Assembly (NCBI GenBank): GCA_019044685.2
Contig: JAGTXX020000010.1
Span: 124,001 to 188,000 of the forward strand
DNA length: 64,000 bases
From: Nannochloris sp. 'desiccata'
Taxonomy: Eukaryota > Chlorophyta > Trebouxiophyceae > Chlorellales > Chlorellaceae
Direction: 5' to 3'
Part shown: positions 23,415 through 33,163 of the stretch, in pieces
Layout: each line of letters begins with the position of its first letter
Position numbering within the stretch: position 1 is the stretch's first letter
Position numbers and translations under genes: made by a program
The notes under the pieces: model-generated
What the model was told of the DNA's origin: nothing
Database searches by the model: none
What the model saw: the letters and a program-made list of their open reading frames with translations, nothing else

Positions 23415-24084
23415 TCAAATTAAAGAAGATTTCTGCTCCTGCTGCTGTTGTTGCTCTATAAAAGCAAGCCAGTTGCCTAGGTGAGTAATATCCACTACAG
23501 TGGGTTCATTAGCTGCAGCAGCCTCACCTACCCAGGCCTCGCAAATAAAGCCTTTAACCTGTGTACCGTCATCAATATCAACTGTTCCAATGCCTAAAGG
23601 TGCAGGAATCTGCAGAGAAAAATGATAAATATTAATTAATTAGAGACTATTTTGTGACCAGGCAGACGACGGCAGCAAAATCATATGTGGTATAAAACTT
23701 ACCTGCTGAATAAATTTGCCAAAGTTTTCAATGGGAACGTCCCACAGTTCAAGATACACAGAAGTACATCCTTCTTTACTTAATGGGCGCACCATCCCTG
23801 GTTTTGTTTTCCCATTTGCATCAGTGAAAGCAAACAACCTGCGGAGCAAAAAAAAAATGGCGGCGGCGGGAGCGTTGGTGAGATTAGATCAGATTCAAGA
23901 GAAATGCTGCAATTGGGAAAATGCGCGCTGGAGCTTATCCGGATACGTATTTCAAGTAAACGCACTTGTAGGCAGGAGCGCTCTGGCATGCCTTCACAAA
24001 ACTAGCAGAGAGATCAGTCAATTGCCAGTTCAATGGCTGACCCCTCAAGTGCAAGCCACAGACAGCTAGTCTCAGGTGTGCCAT
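23415..24084 (-). CDS. Stand-alone allophanate hydrolase C-terminal domain
   Basis: Three exons (24084-23966, 23838-23703, 23609-23415) join in phase to give a 149-residue protein. The sequence AVCGLHLRGQPLNWQL, then APAYKLFAFTD, then VYLELWDVP, GTVDIDDG, VKGFICEAW and ITHLGNWLAFI follows the C-terminal domain of allophanate hydrolases (AtzF/Dur1,2 type; gamma-glutamylcyclotransferase-like fold). In bacterial AtzF and yeast this domain completes decarboxylation of the N-carboxy intermediate. Here it is its own gene, on the strand opposite to the amidase gene 415 bases away, and the amidase gene lacks it. The exons sit between urea carboxylase and the amidase, which supports the assignment. 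The two chains would have to work in trans. Confidence 0.75.
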
Positions 24085-24498
24085 GACGATACTATTATTA
24101 AAAGAATTGTGCTTTACAAGATAAAATTACTTCTGCTGCACGAGCAGTATTGGCGCATGTGATTAGTCAGGTGGACCACCTGTGCGAACTTTCAAGATAA
24201 ATTGGCACAGATTCCAGCTTGGTAGCTCATTTATACTACTATCTGCAGTAGTTGCACGGTTCCCCCCTCCAACATCGCCGTGTTAGGGAAAGGTAAGCAC
24301 TGCCGCCACCAAGAGTCTCACAAGCCCTAACTTAAATGACTTTTGAAAAGCTGACTACCGACGGCAATTGCAGCAGCTTGTTGTGTGTTCAAGACATCAT
24401 CGAGTATCGTGTCAATTTTTATAACCGCTGTTACAATGCAATTGATGTGTCTACCTACATTTACCCTTTACAGAACATTTTGATCAATCTACAACAAA

Positions 24499-26377
24499 AT
24501 GGTTAGCACTGAAGAGCTGACCCTGTCAGCCGTCAAGGAAGCTTATGCATCTGGTAAATTAACTCCCACTGCTCTATGCCAGCGATTAGTAGAGAAAATA
24601 TCTGCATCGCATGCTGTCTTCATTACCAAACCACGCATGGCCGAGGTTATGGAGCGGTGCAAGTAAGTAGAGAAATTTTTGTTTCATCAAGAAAAAGGGC
24701 ACTAAAGCTGTCAGCACAGCCTGGAAATCATTGATTGATGAATTTTAATCTAACTTTCCTTTCTTCTTCCCTCTAATTCTATAACCTTGCAGGTTCCTCG
24801 AGTCTTTGACAGCCGAACAGCGTTCCGCCATGCCTCTTTGGGGTGTCCCCTTTGCCGTCAAGGATAACATCGATGTTGCAGGCTATCCTACAACCTGTGC
24901 ATGTCCCGATTATTCTTATTATCCTGACAACCATGCTCGTGTCGTCGCTGCTCTCCTTGAAGCAGGCGGTATTTGCCTCGGTAAAACTAATTTAGACCAA
25001 TTTGCTTGTGGTCTAGTTGGCACCCGTACTCCCTATGGCATTCCTTCTAATTCATTCGACGATCGTTTCACACCTGGCGGGTCTTCATCTGGTAGTGCCG
25101 TTGCTGTTGCTGAGGGTATGGTAACTTTTGCTCTCGGTACAGACACAGCTGGATCAGGCCGTGTTCCTGCTGGTCAGAATGGAATTGTGGGCATCAAGCC
25201 TTCATTAGGGCGATGGAGCACTGTTGGTGTGGTCCCTGCATGCTATACTTTAGATTGCCCATCTGTGTTCGCTCTTACCGTTGAAGATGGTGCTGCAATT
25301 GGTACTTTGCTTGAAAATAAAGATGTCGGTGATCCTACATGGCGGCAGCGTAGAACAGAATACTTATCTAAATCTTTTGCCTCAGGGCCTAAAAAGAAGT
25401 TTAGATTTGCTGTTCCTGCTCCTCAATATATGGATTTCAGTGGACCAGGTGGTGAACCTGTTCGCAAGGCAATGGAAGCAGCAATGGTCGATGCAGTTAA
25501 AAAATTAAGATCAATTGGCGGTGAAATGGTTACTGACTTCGATTTTGGCCCTTTTGCCGAGACTGCAATTTTATTGTATGGCGGCGCATCTGTTGCTGAA
25601 AGGTACTCTGGTATTCGTAGTTTCTTAGAAGCACGTGCACCTGGTCTTGAACCACCAGAGCTTGCTGATTTATCTATTGATCAGCGTTTACTAAAAGTAA
25701 CACGGTCCATCATTGCGAAGACTGAACATTGGAGTGCTGCTGATGTATACGAGGGGCAGCAAACACTAGCTAATCTTCGTGGTGCTGCGAGAAGAGAGCT
25801 TGAGAAGATTGATGTTTTAATTGTCCCTACTGCTGCTTATAATTACACAATTCGCGAAATTATGGCTGAAGAAGATGAACAGGATTACGGCGCCATGCTG
25901 AGTGGTCGTGCTATGGTGACGAAAAATGCATTTTTAGGTAGATTTACTAATTTCGTTAATTTATTAGATATGTGTGGAGTGTCTGTCCCTAGCACAGTGT
26001 TGAAATTGGGACCAGAAAATGGAGCTGGAGTTGGCTCTACAGCTCCACCTGCCGCAGGAAAGAAGCAGCGCAAAGATAAAAATAAAATTGAACCTGCTGT
26101 TTCTACTGAGCCTGTGCCTGCAAGTGTGGCAGATCGTGCCGAGCATTTGGCTAATACTGGTAATCCTACTGCTACTGTTCCTTTTGGTATTACGTTGCTA
26201 GCACCAGCATGGACGGATAACTATGTGGCTGAAATTGCTGCAGCTTATGAAAAGGCGACCGGATTGAAAGCAGGGCCTCAGGGGCATGGGGTGAAGCCAT
26301 ACAAGACTATTGGAGTGATTAGGCCAAGGAAGAGCAGTCTTGCAGTAGGTAAGAATCATCCTGGTGGTGCTAATTGA
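24499..26377 (+). CDS. DUR2: Allophanate hydrolase, amidase domain only
   Basis: Exons 24499-24662 and 24793-26377 join in phase to give about 582 residues. It is an amidase-signature enzyme with the Ser-cisSer-Lys triad: the Lys in VPFAVKDNID, the cis-Ser in GGSSSGSAVAVA and the nucleophile region TDTAGSGRVPA. It hydrolyses allophanate to ammonia and a carboxy intermediate. A Lys/Ala-rich insert of about 45 residues (around KKQRKDKNK) interrupts the C-terminal part of the amidase fold just before VPFGITLLAPAW. The protein ends soon after the amidase domain, with no room for the usual 150-residue C-terminal domain. That domain is encoded separately at 23415-24084. Confidence 0.9.
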
Positions 26378-26608
26378 GGAAACCCTGCAAGGGAGGGTGC
26401 ATGCATGTGGCGGCAGTTGATAAATATAATTTTAAATTTCATTTATTTCGTGTAAAGTGAGCATTAAATACGTAACCAAGGTAAATACTAGTAGAACAAT
26501 TCAACTAACAGCGGTAAATACGTGGTAAGTAAAGTAATAACAAATAACAACAAAAACATGACTCCTACTTTCACACCAAAAATATATTTTAACAAAAATA
26601 TCTTTTTA

Positions 26609-28645
26609 TCACCCGACAAAACAACAAGAGAACAATCCACGATTCTTTTCCCGTGACGCAAACAGTTCATCAAGATTTTCAGATGCATGCCGAGACGAAT
26701 GATTACTCAATCGATCATCAAAGAAATTCAAATCATCGAGTCCATCACCAGACTGCAATAAACGTAACAAATGTTGAAAATCGATTTTGCTGGAAGGCAT
26801 CGTCTCAAGACCTGATGCACCATGTCCAATATCAGCAGCAGCAGCAGCAGTAGTTGTACTGCCGCCAGTTATCTCCACTGAAGATGGTTCTGACTCTCCC
26901 ACCGGCCCTACACTCTCAATTAATACTTCATGCACTGCTGCATCTACCTCGTAAGGACACAAATGCCCTGAAAATGCAGCAGCTATTTCCTTTGCATCTA
27001 ATTCTCCGTCGCCATCTGTATCTAACTCTTCAAAAACACGACGCACACTTTCTACCCAGCGATCTGCATAGGTATCCTGAACCCATTTCCAATCGACAAG
27101 CGAAGCAGATAAATCAGCCTTTGCTACTGTTCCACGGCGTTCTACATCCACAGCATCAAAAAGTTCGCCGGCTTCTGTAGCATCAATTTTATACCCCATT
27201 TTTATAAGGGCAGTTTGGAGATCTTGTCTATCTACTTTGCCATCGGAATCAGTATCCAAAGAATCGAGTAATACAGCCAGACGACGTGAATATGGGGTTG
27301 ATACAGGTAAATAAACACCAGCAGGGACAGTACCACCACCAGACCCTTCGCCCCGAATACTGCCTCCAACACCACCATGGAAACTACCATACCTATCACC
27401 TCTCATGCTCCTGCTGCCTTCTTTATTGAATATATTCGCAGTGCGCTGTGTAAATGCAGTTGCAAATCTATAACTACCTGATGGATCTTTGCTGCCGGTG
27501 CCTCTACCATGGAGGGATGCTTCTTGGTAAGCACGTGCACCACGGACACTGCGGTCTTTAAACACAGCACCACCATGCGCAGATCGATCGTTCTTTGCTC
27601 TGAAATGCATAGAAACAAGATCTTGGGCAATGTGCTCCAATATACGACGCTTGAAGACACCATTTTGAGCGAATCTCTGAATGCGTTGTACAACTGAATG
27701 ATGCAAAGGACGGTCTTGTTTAGAAGGTATATCTTGTAGGAATGGGTGTTTCAATGCTTGTAAAGCAGATGGTCTCTGTAATGGATCTTTCACCAGTAAA
27801 TGAGCTATAAACTCTGTCGCTTCAGTACTTAAATCCCTCCATTCAGGGCCAGTTTGATTCAACTCCTCGAAGCAAATAACTTTCAAAGTACGAGCAAGAT
27901 CTGGCATATCTGGTAAGAGTCTATCAATAAATGGATACATTCCAGTCAGCATGTATGCTGCAATAATACCTGCTGCCCACACATCAGTAGCAAAATACCA
28001 TTTCGCTCTACAAGCTTCAGGTGCCAAGTACCACGGAGTACCCTCGACGTTGGGAGCTGTGAGCGGTAATGACTCTGGATTGACAAAGAAAGCGAGACCA
28101 AAGTCAATCGCTTTTAATGGTGCACCTTCTTCTTTGGAAAGTAATAAAAAATTCTCTGGCTTGATGTCTCTGTGAATAATATTACGAGCGTGGCATTGTG
28201 CGATAGTTTGAAGAATACTTCGCATAAAACTAGCTACAGCACGCTCACTGTACGCAAAATTACGTTTTCCTGGTCCGCTTTTACCAATTAATTCGCCACC
28301 GCGGCACAGCTCCATAACTAAGTATACATTTCTGGCATCTTCGTAAGCACCTTCTAGGGCGGCAACATTGAGGGTGCCACGCAAAGCAAGAAGAACCTCA
28401 ACTTCTCTACGAATTGCTGGGAGCTGGTCAGCCTTCTTTCTTTCACTTGCATTATGGTCATTAAGGACCTTGGGAATGACCTTGACGGCATAGTCTGCGT
28501 TGTCAGAGCGGCGAGTGGCGACAAAAACGGTGCCACTGCCACCTTTGCCCAATTTTTTGCCTAGGGTGTAGGTCTCGGGAAAGGTTTTCAGATACCCTAG
28601 ATCCATTGATGGATCACTTATAAGCTCGACTTTCTGGATTTTCAT
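26609..28645 (-). CDS. Calcium-dependent protein kinase (CDPK)
   Basis: A single exon encodes 678 residues from the first real ATG at 28645. The kinase domain (about 25-310) shows GKGGSGTVFVA, AVKVIPK, HRDIKPENFLLL, IDFGLA and APEAC, all catalytic residues intact. A junction region follows, then a long Gly/Ser/Arg-rich linker. The C-terminus holds EF-hands: DTDSDGKVDRQDL is canonical, a second (DVERRGTVAKADL) is weaker, and DTDGDGELDAKEI is canonical. A degenerate fourth segment is uncertain. No N-terminal Met-Gly is present, so N-myristoylation is not expected. Targets are unknown. Plant and algal CDPKs act in calcium signalling. Confidence 0.9.
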   Translation of the reverse strand: MKIQKVELISDPSMDLGYLKTFPETYTLGKKLGKGGSGTVFVATRRSDNADYAVKVIPKVLNDHNASERKKADQLPAIRREVEVLLALRGTLNVAALEGAYEDARNVYLVMELCRGGELIGKSGPGKRNFAYSERAVASFMRSILQTIAQCHARNIIHRDIKPENFLLLSKEEGAPLKAIDFGLAFFVNPESLPLTAPNVEGTPWYLAPEACRAKWYFATDVWAAGIIAAYMLTGMYPFIDRLLPDMPDLARTLKVICFEELNQTGPEWRDLSTEATEFIAHLLVKDPLQRPSALQALKHPFLQDIPSKQDRPLHHSVVQRIQRFAQNGVFKRRILEHIAQDLVSMHFRAKNDRSAHGGAVFKDRSVRGARAYQEASLHGRGTGSKDPSGSYRFATAFTQRTANIFNKEGSRSMRGDRYGSFHGGVGGSIRGEGSGGGTVPAGVYLPVSTPYSRRLAVLLDSLDTDSDGKVDRQDLQTALIKMGYKIDATEAGELFDAVDVERRGTVAKADLSASLVDWKWVQDTYADRWVESVRRVFEELDTDGDGELDAKEIAAAFSGHLCPYEVDAAVHEVLIESVGPVGESEPSSVEITGGSTTTAAAAADIGHGASGLETMPSSKIDFQHLLRLLQSGDGLDDLNFFDDRLSNHSSRHASENLDELFASREKNRGLFSCCFVG

Positions 28646-28663
28646 TTCTGCTTTCGAACCCAC

Positions 28664-28948
28664 GTGTTTAAAATTAAGTCAGTGTGTTTCTAAATTTGAA
28701 AAGCAAATTGTTGTGAACTGTGGGCTGTGCCCCTGGCACGCGCTATTTAAGCTACAAAAAACGAAATATAAGAAGCTTTATCAGTGTTTAATGGAGCGAG
28801 AGATTCAACGAGATTTCAAGTCGATCTTTTTGAACACGATCGACTGACTGACTCTAAAAGCCAAGTTTTCAGACATTGATTGTATCTTATTGCGGTAATA
28901 ATATATCACCAACAGTAAAATGCCATCATCGCTAGATTTACAGGCGGC
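28664..28948. promoter_or_regulatory. Divergent intergenic region, CDPK / nucleoredoxin-like
   Basis: About 285 bases separate the CDPK (-) from the nucleoredoxin-like gene (+). No specific element was recognised. Confidence 0.35.
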
Positions 28949-29598
28949 TTGGCGGCTTTGCCTCAATATTTATTGAAAGTTGATCATGATCTAAAATCTG
29001 GACATGGCTTCAGGCGTGTCTCGAGAGAAACTTTAAAAGGAAAGACGGTATTACTGTATTTCTCGGCGCAGTGGTATGTTCTTATATTAATACACGTATT
29101 TTCAAGGGTGCCTTCACAGGTCCAATTCTTGCAACATCTTGAAGTCGGGCCCCTTTTACAGGTGCACCCACTGCCGAGGCTTTACTCCACAGCTTGCAAG
29201 CGTCTACTCTGCATTAAAGAGCAAAGGCATTGGTTGCGAATTCGTCTTTGTTTCCCATGATAAAGATATTGAGCAATCTGAGTTCTATTTTAGACATATG
29301 GGCGATCTTGGCGGCACTTGGTTGGCGGTGCCTTTCGATGATGGCCAAGCTGAGCGTAAGAAGCTTGCTAGAAGCTGCAGTGGCATGGGTATTCCCACTC
29401 TTACAGCAATTAGTCCTGATGGTTTGATCATAGCTCCTAATGCCCCGGTGGGGAGCGGTTTCTGCTGATCCAAACAGAGACAATTTCCCATGGAAAGGAG
29501 CAACAGGCGGTGGCGCCGGCGGTCCTTTATTAGTTATAGTGCTGATGGCTATGCTATTTTTCACATTGCCTAAGTTCATTGGAGCATTGTTTAGATGA
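28949..29598 (+). pseudogene. Nucleoredoxin-like protein with frame break and possible membrane tail
   Basis: Exon 1 ends at 29073 and exon 2 starts at 29162. Together they give a thioredoxin-fold protein with VLLYFSAQWCTHCRGFTP, so the redox motif is WCTHC instead of WCPPC/WCGPC. Family-typical strands follow (FVFVSHDKD, GIPTLTAISPDGLII). The frame then ends early at 29468. In the +1 frame the expected continuation GAVSADPNRDNFPW is present, followed by a Gly-rich linker and a hydrophobic segment LLVIVLMAMLFF ending at 29598. A C4 run at 29443-29446 is the likely place of a one-base difference (real or sequencing). No in-frame ATG precedes exon 1 locally, so the start is missing from the model. 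The stop region is included in the tandem duplication that follows. Confidence 0.55.
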
Positions 29599-29784
29599 AT
29601 TGGAGCATTGTAATTGTGTAACTAGCAGAGAGAAGTCCAAGCGGTTAAAAAGCAGTCAGAGCACGACGAGGGACCAGTAAAAATAAGAAGCAAGATTAAA
29701 GAATGCTTGCGAGCAGCCTGGCAGGGTCTCATAAGAAACTAAGGTATCTAGTTGGCGAAATAAGACCAAACCTAAACAAAGAGA

Positions 29785-30279
29785 TTACCAGAAAACATAC
29801 CACGGGGTTAAGGCCACCACCTCCATGGATTTAGCTACGATCGGTGCAGTAGATGCATGAAGGAAACCAAACCTATTCGCAACCCCAGCTAATGTAACTA
29901 ATGAAACGACGAAAGAAGAAATTCCGACGATGATTGTGACCTTCTTATCCAAAGAATGGATTTCAGCTTTCAAGCTGTCCTTCAAGCTGCTCTGCGAGCT
30001 TGACAAATTTTCCTTCAAGCTTGAGACGTCAGCTTTCAAGCTGCTCTGCGAGCTTGACAAATTTTCCTTCATACTTTCCAGCGACCTTGAGAATTTTTCA
30101 AGGGCCCGGTCGAACTTGTCGTCGATCCTATGTCGTTCCTCCGTATTTGACTTGGCCACATCAGCCATAAATTGAAATGCCGCCATTGTCACAGGATCTG
30201 TTGGGGCATTGCTAACTGCGGCACTCCCACTGGCGCGCTTGACTAAAAGCTGTCCAAACCTACGGGAAGTTCCTAGCAT
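29785..30279 (-). CDS. Small coiled-coil membrane protein, unit 1 copy
   Basis: 164 residues from the ATG at 30279. The N-terminus (MLGTSRRFGQLLVKRASG) is basic and without acidic residues, like a mitochondrial presequence. The middle is a heptad coiled coil with two copies of an 18-residue SSLKENLSSSQ-type repeat. One membrane helix follows (VTIIVGISSFVVSLVTLAG), then a short tail. The plan resembles DUF1640/CCDC90-like proteins, but no family is certain. An acceptor TTTTGCAG lies just before the ATG, suggesting a 5' UTR intron. Near the stop, GTATGT could be a donor, so the last residues are uncertain. It lies head to head with the nuclease-like gene. Confidence 0.6.
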   Translation of the reverse strand: MLGTSRRFGQLLVKRASGSAAVSNAPTDPVTMAAFQFMADVAKSNTEERHRIDDKFDRALEKFSRSLESMKENLSSSQSSLKADVSSLKENLSSSQSSLKDSLKAEIHSLDKKVTIIVGISSFVVSLVTLAGVANRFGFLHASTAPIVAKSMEVVALTPWYVFW

Positions 30280-30764
30280 CGTGTCCTCTGCAAAAGTAAA
30301 ACATGAAGTTAGCTAGACAGCGGCGAGTCTTACGAACCTGCAGCGCCCAGAATTGGGGAGAGGGTGAAGATTGGCATTCAGCAACTCCCCTCGGGAGTTA
30401 CAGGGGCTCAGAGAACATAATAAGAAACCTACCTTTGCACCAAGAGTCAGAGCTAAGCGTTTGCCTCAAAGTCTAAAGCTAGTTAATTGTTTAATTCTAG
30501 AATCGATCTCTTTAGAGGCGATAAAACTTCGCCAAGATTTTTCGCAGTTCTAATATATTCTAAACTAGTGTTTTACTGTAAAAAGAATTAAATTAAAGGA
30601 CACCAGGAGAGGTGACTTGAGGGCAGAGCTCTCGCAGATTTTTGGCGGAGGCCAGAGGCCTCAGACCTTTCTTTTGGCTTGCCTTCGGAAGGCGGGCTTC
30701 TACCGAAAAAGTGCAGAAAATCCCAGAGGCCCGTTTGCGGTCTTTTCCGCCGAATTTTTTCGCC

Positions 30765-30774
30765 ATAAATATAT
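30765..30774 (+). promoter_or_regulatory. TATA-like box of the nuclease-like gene, unit 1
   Basis: ATAAATATAT lies 67 bases before the ATG at 30841. The same sequence stands at the same distance in the other copies, at 34198-34207 and 36925-36934. In the third copy the homology starts only 24 bases upstream of it. Confidence 0.5.
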
Positions 30775-30840
30775 GGCCAAATCCTTAAATGCAACCCTGC
30801 TGCTATTCTCCTTGGTCAATATTATTAATGATATGCAACT

Positions 30841-31541
30841 ATGGTGAGTTTACTTTCCAGTGATTCCACGCCGCGGCTCTACGAGGGCATTACTTTGTTT
30901 CTGGCCGATCCAGAGAAGCAATTCCCCGAGGAGTTCGATCCTAAGAAGCCTTTCAAGACAAAGAACTTAAAAAGAACATCACGTGAAACATTCTGTACAA
31001 GGGTGGCCAATGAAAATGGCGTAGCAGTGGTGGCTCTTGAAGATTTCGATCCTACAGGGCTTGAGGATGAACCACCAGAGTATATCGACCTTCACGATAG
31101 GGCCACTTACATTGTCGTTCCTCGTGAAGACAACACTGCGGCAAAGAGGGTAAGATCCTTTTGCTGCATTTTGTTATCTGTGGTAGATTGTTAAATCATC
31201 GCTGATCTCGGCAGCAAAATAAAATTTCACCTCTGCGTTGATTTGTTTCTTTTGATTTTGCAGTTTGAAAGCATCGAGACTTGGCAGAGGAACCAGACCT
31301 CGGGCGATGAACGCATGCTGTTGGCACGTGCCATCGATGAACTGAAGAAGGATCCAACGCATACCAACATCAGGCCCTGGTGCAAGAAAAAGCTGACGGG
31401 GCCGGATGGCTGGTCAGCTGAAGTAGACGCAGTAGCCATTGCTGATGGGACAAATCAAGGGTGCGCTATTATAGTTGAGCACAAAAATGTTATGGATTCA
31501 AAGGCCGCATTACAGCTAATTAGTCTACTAGCGAAAATCGA
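30841..31541 (+). pseudogene. Header + PD-(D/E)XK nuclease-like gene, unit 1, 3' end replaced
   Basis: Exon 1 (30841-31149) and exon 2 (31264-31541) are almost identical to the intact copy at 37001-38331 and keep the catalytic pattern D158, E175, K177. From 31581 the sequence differs: the intron and first part of exon 3 are replaced by about 415 unrelated bases. A piece of exon 3 survives at 31996-32125, but the segment coding for the C-terminal membrane helix is absent. If exon 2 is read through, the protein stops after a few intron-coded residues. It could still give a soluble header-nuclease protein, so loss of function is not certain. Confidence 0.65.
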
Positions 31542-31580
31542 GTACGTCGTTGGTTCTGCCAAAATGTATTCCCATTCTTT

Positions 31581-31995
31581 TTGGTCCTGGTGATGACTTT
31601 AAACTCCCTGGTTCGAGTCCCGATTACCCTAGCAGGCGTGGGGTTTTTCATCGGTTCGCCCGGTTTTACCTCGTAGATTTGCTGTCGGACTCTATCGAAT
31701 TATAGCCGAAATACTAGCTATTGGCGAGGTCTACGGTCTGAGATTGTGGCTCTCTGGTGGTAGTTTTCTTGACCATGTGGCAGTTATTGCGTCTCACAGG
31801 CACAAGAAAATTAGGTTGTTCTTGGATTTGTAAGGCCTCTCCAAGTTACAAGGGGGGTTCAGGCCTCCGACCCCCGGGCCCGTGCTTTGCATTCCGTTTC
31901 TGTTCTTCTTGTCTGTTTCTTGTCCTTGATAATTAATTGTCTTGAAGTACTCCGGACGCAGCCAGCTGGCTGTGAATGGCTATGTAACTTCCTGC
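31581..31995. mobile_element. Unidentified insert replacing part of unit 1
   Basis: This 415-base stretch has no match in unit 2. It contains CTGGTTCGAGTCCCGA, like the B box / T-arm of a tRNA, though the stem pairs poorly, and a short GC-rich region (about 31860-31885). It may be a SINE-like or retroelement-derived fragment. No clear ends were found. Confidence 0.3.
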
Positions 31996-33163
31996 TATGC
32001 TGCTGCTCCCACCGATAGCCCCGGCAATGGCCCCACCGCTCTGGCTGCCGTGCCTCGTAGAGTTGGGCGTCTCCTGGCCCCAATGCGAGGATCAGCCATG
32101 CTGGTCCGCCCTCACCTGGCCAACAGGGTCTCTAGCTGCAGGCCCTCTTTCTAAAACCCAGGTAGTAGAGGGGTTTTCTTTATTCTTCATTCTGTTCAAA
32201 AAAATAAATTATCATGTTTGCGTAGCAGTTTTTTTATTCTAGTATTAGATATCTTACACTTTCTTTTATCTGAAATACCATCTACACCTGTTTTTCCCCA
32301 GTTATACTTTTTCTTCATTCAGTAGTACTACTTTCTAATAAAAAAAATGATTCCTTTCATTTTTGTTCAACGGTCGAGATGTCTTTTCTGTTTTAATGTT
32401 CTTTCTGTAGCACACGTGTAAAATTACAATCAGATTTTTCATATTTGAATCAGCTCTTGCACTCAGTTTGGCTACCTTGGCAGCCCAGGTGGGCAGGCGT
32501 GGAAGCTCAGCAAAGGCATTTAAAGAAATGCCATCTTAATAAGAGCAAGGGCACCACTTCAGTTTCCCTTGCCGTTTTCTATAAATTAAAGAGGCCGACG
32601 GGGGCCTAGCTGCCGCCAGTGAATGCCGGCTAAACTCTGGGAGACTTGATGCAGCACCTGAAAAATCAATTGATGGTAGTCTAAAATGAAAAAGTTTTCA
32701 GGTTCTTATTTTAGCGTCGTAGATAAGCAACTTTTTGAATTTTATTCTTTTCCATTTTCCCTCTACTTCGCTTTGTAAAACCTTCTCTTTCTGTTTCTTC
32801 TATGCTCTGTAAAGTGTTTTGTAACGCCTTCAATACAGTTCGTGCCTCTAGCCTTCCATCTAGCGTTGCTAGCAATGGCCGTGGCTAGAAGGCGGCGGTG
32901 AGAAACAGGCTGGATTTTTCTCAAGCCAGCAGCGAGTAAGTTAAAAGGAAAACTTCATTTGAGTGTTGTTTAGATAAATTAGAGCATTGTAATTATGTAA
33001 CTAGCAGAGAGAAGTCCAAGCGGTTAAAAAGCAGTCAGAGCACGACGAGGGACCAGTAAAAATAAGAAGCAAGATTAAAGAATGCTTGCGAGCAGCCTGG
33101 CAGGGTCTCATAAGAAACTAAGGTATCTAGTTGGCGAAATAAGACCAAACCTAAACAAAGAGA

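Larger units (their letters stand above)
29571..32950. repeat. Tandem unit 1: coiled-coil gene plus nuclease-like gene
   Basis: The unit begins in the last codons of the nucleoredoxin-like gene and ends where the same sequence restarts near 32951. It contains a minus-strand coiled-coil gene, a shared promoter region, a plus-strand nuclease-like gene and a 0.8-kb 3' module (32213-32950). Unit 2 matches it nearly base for base except where noted. Confidence 0.85.

Noticed and set aside
23716..24069. Plus-strand frame beginning with Met-Ala-Ala-Ala in a good start context
   Set aside because: The minus strand of the same region encodes a family-matching allophanate hydrolase C-terminal domain with three phased exons.
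28645..28663. Met-Gly start of the CDPK suggesting myristoylation
   Set aside because: The codon at that position is GTG; the first ATG is six codons later and is not followed by Gly.
31605..31630. Possible tRNA gene (GGTTCGAGTCC word)
   Set aside because: The T-stem pairs poorly and no acceptor stem, anticodon arm or A box is seen. Kept only as a clue to a SINE-like origin.
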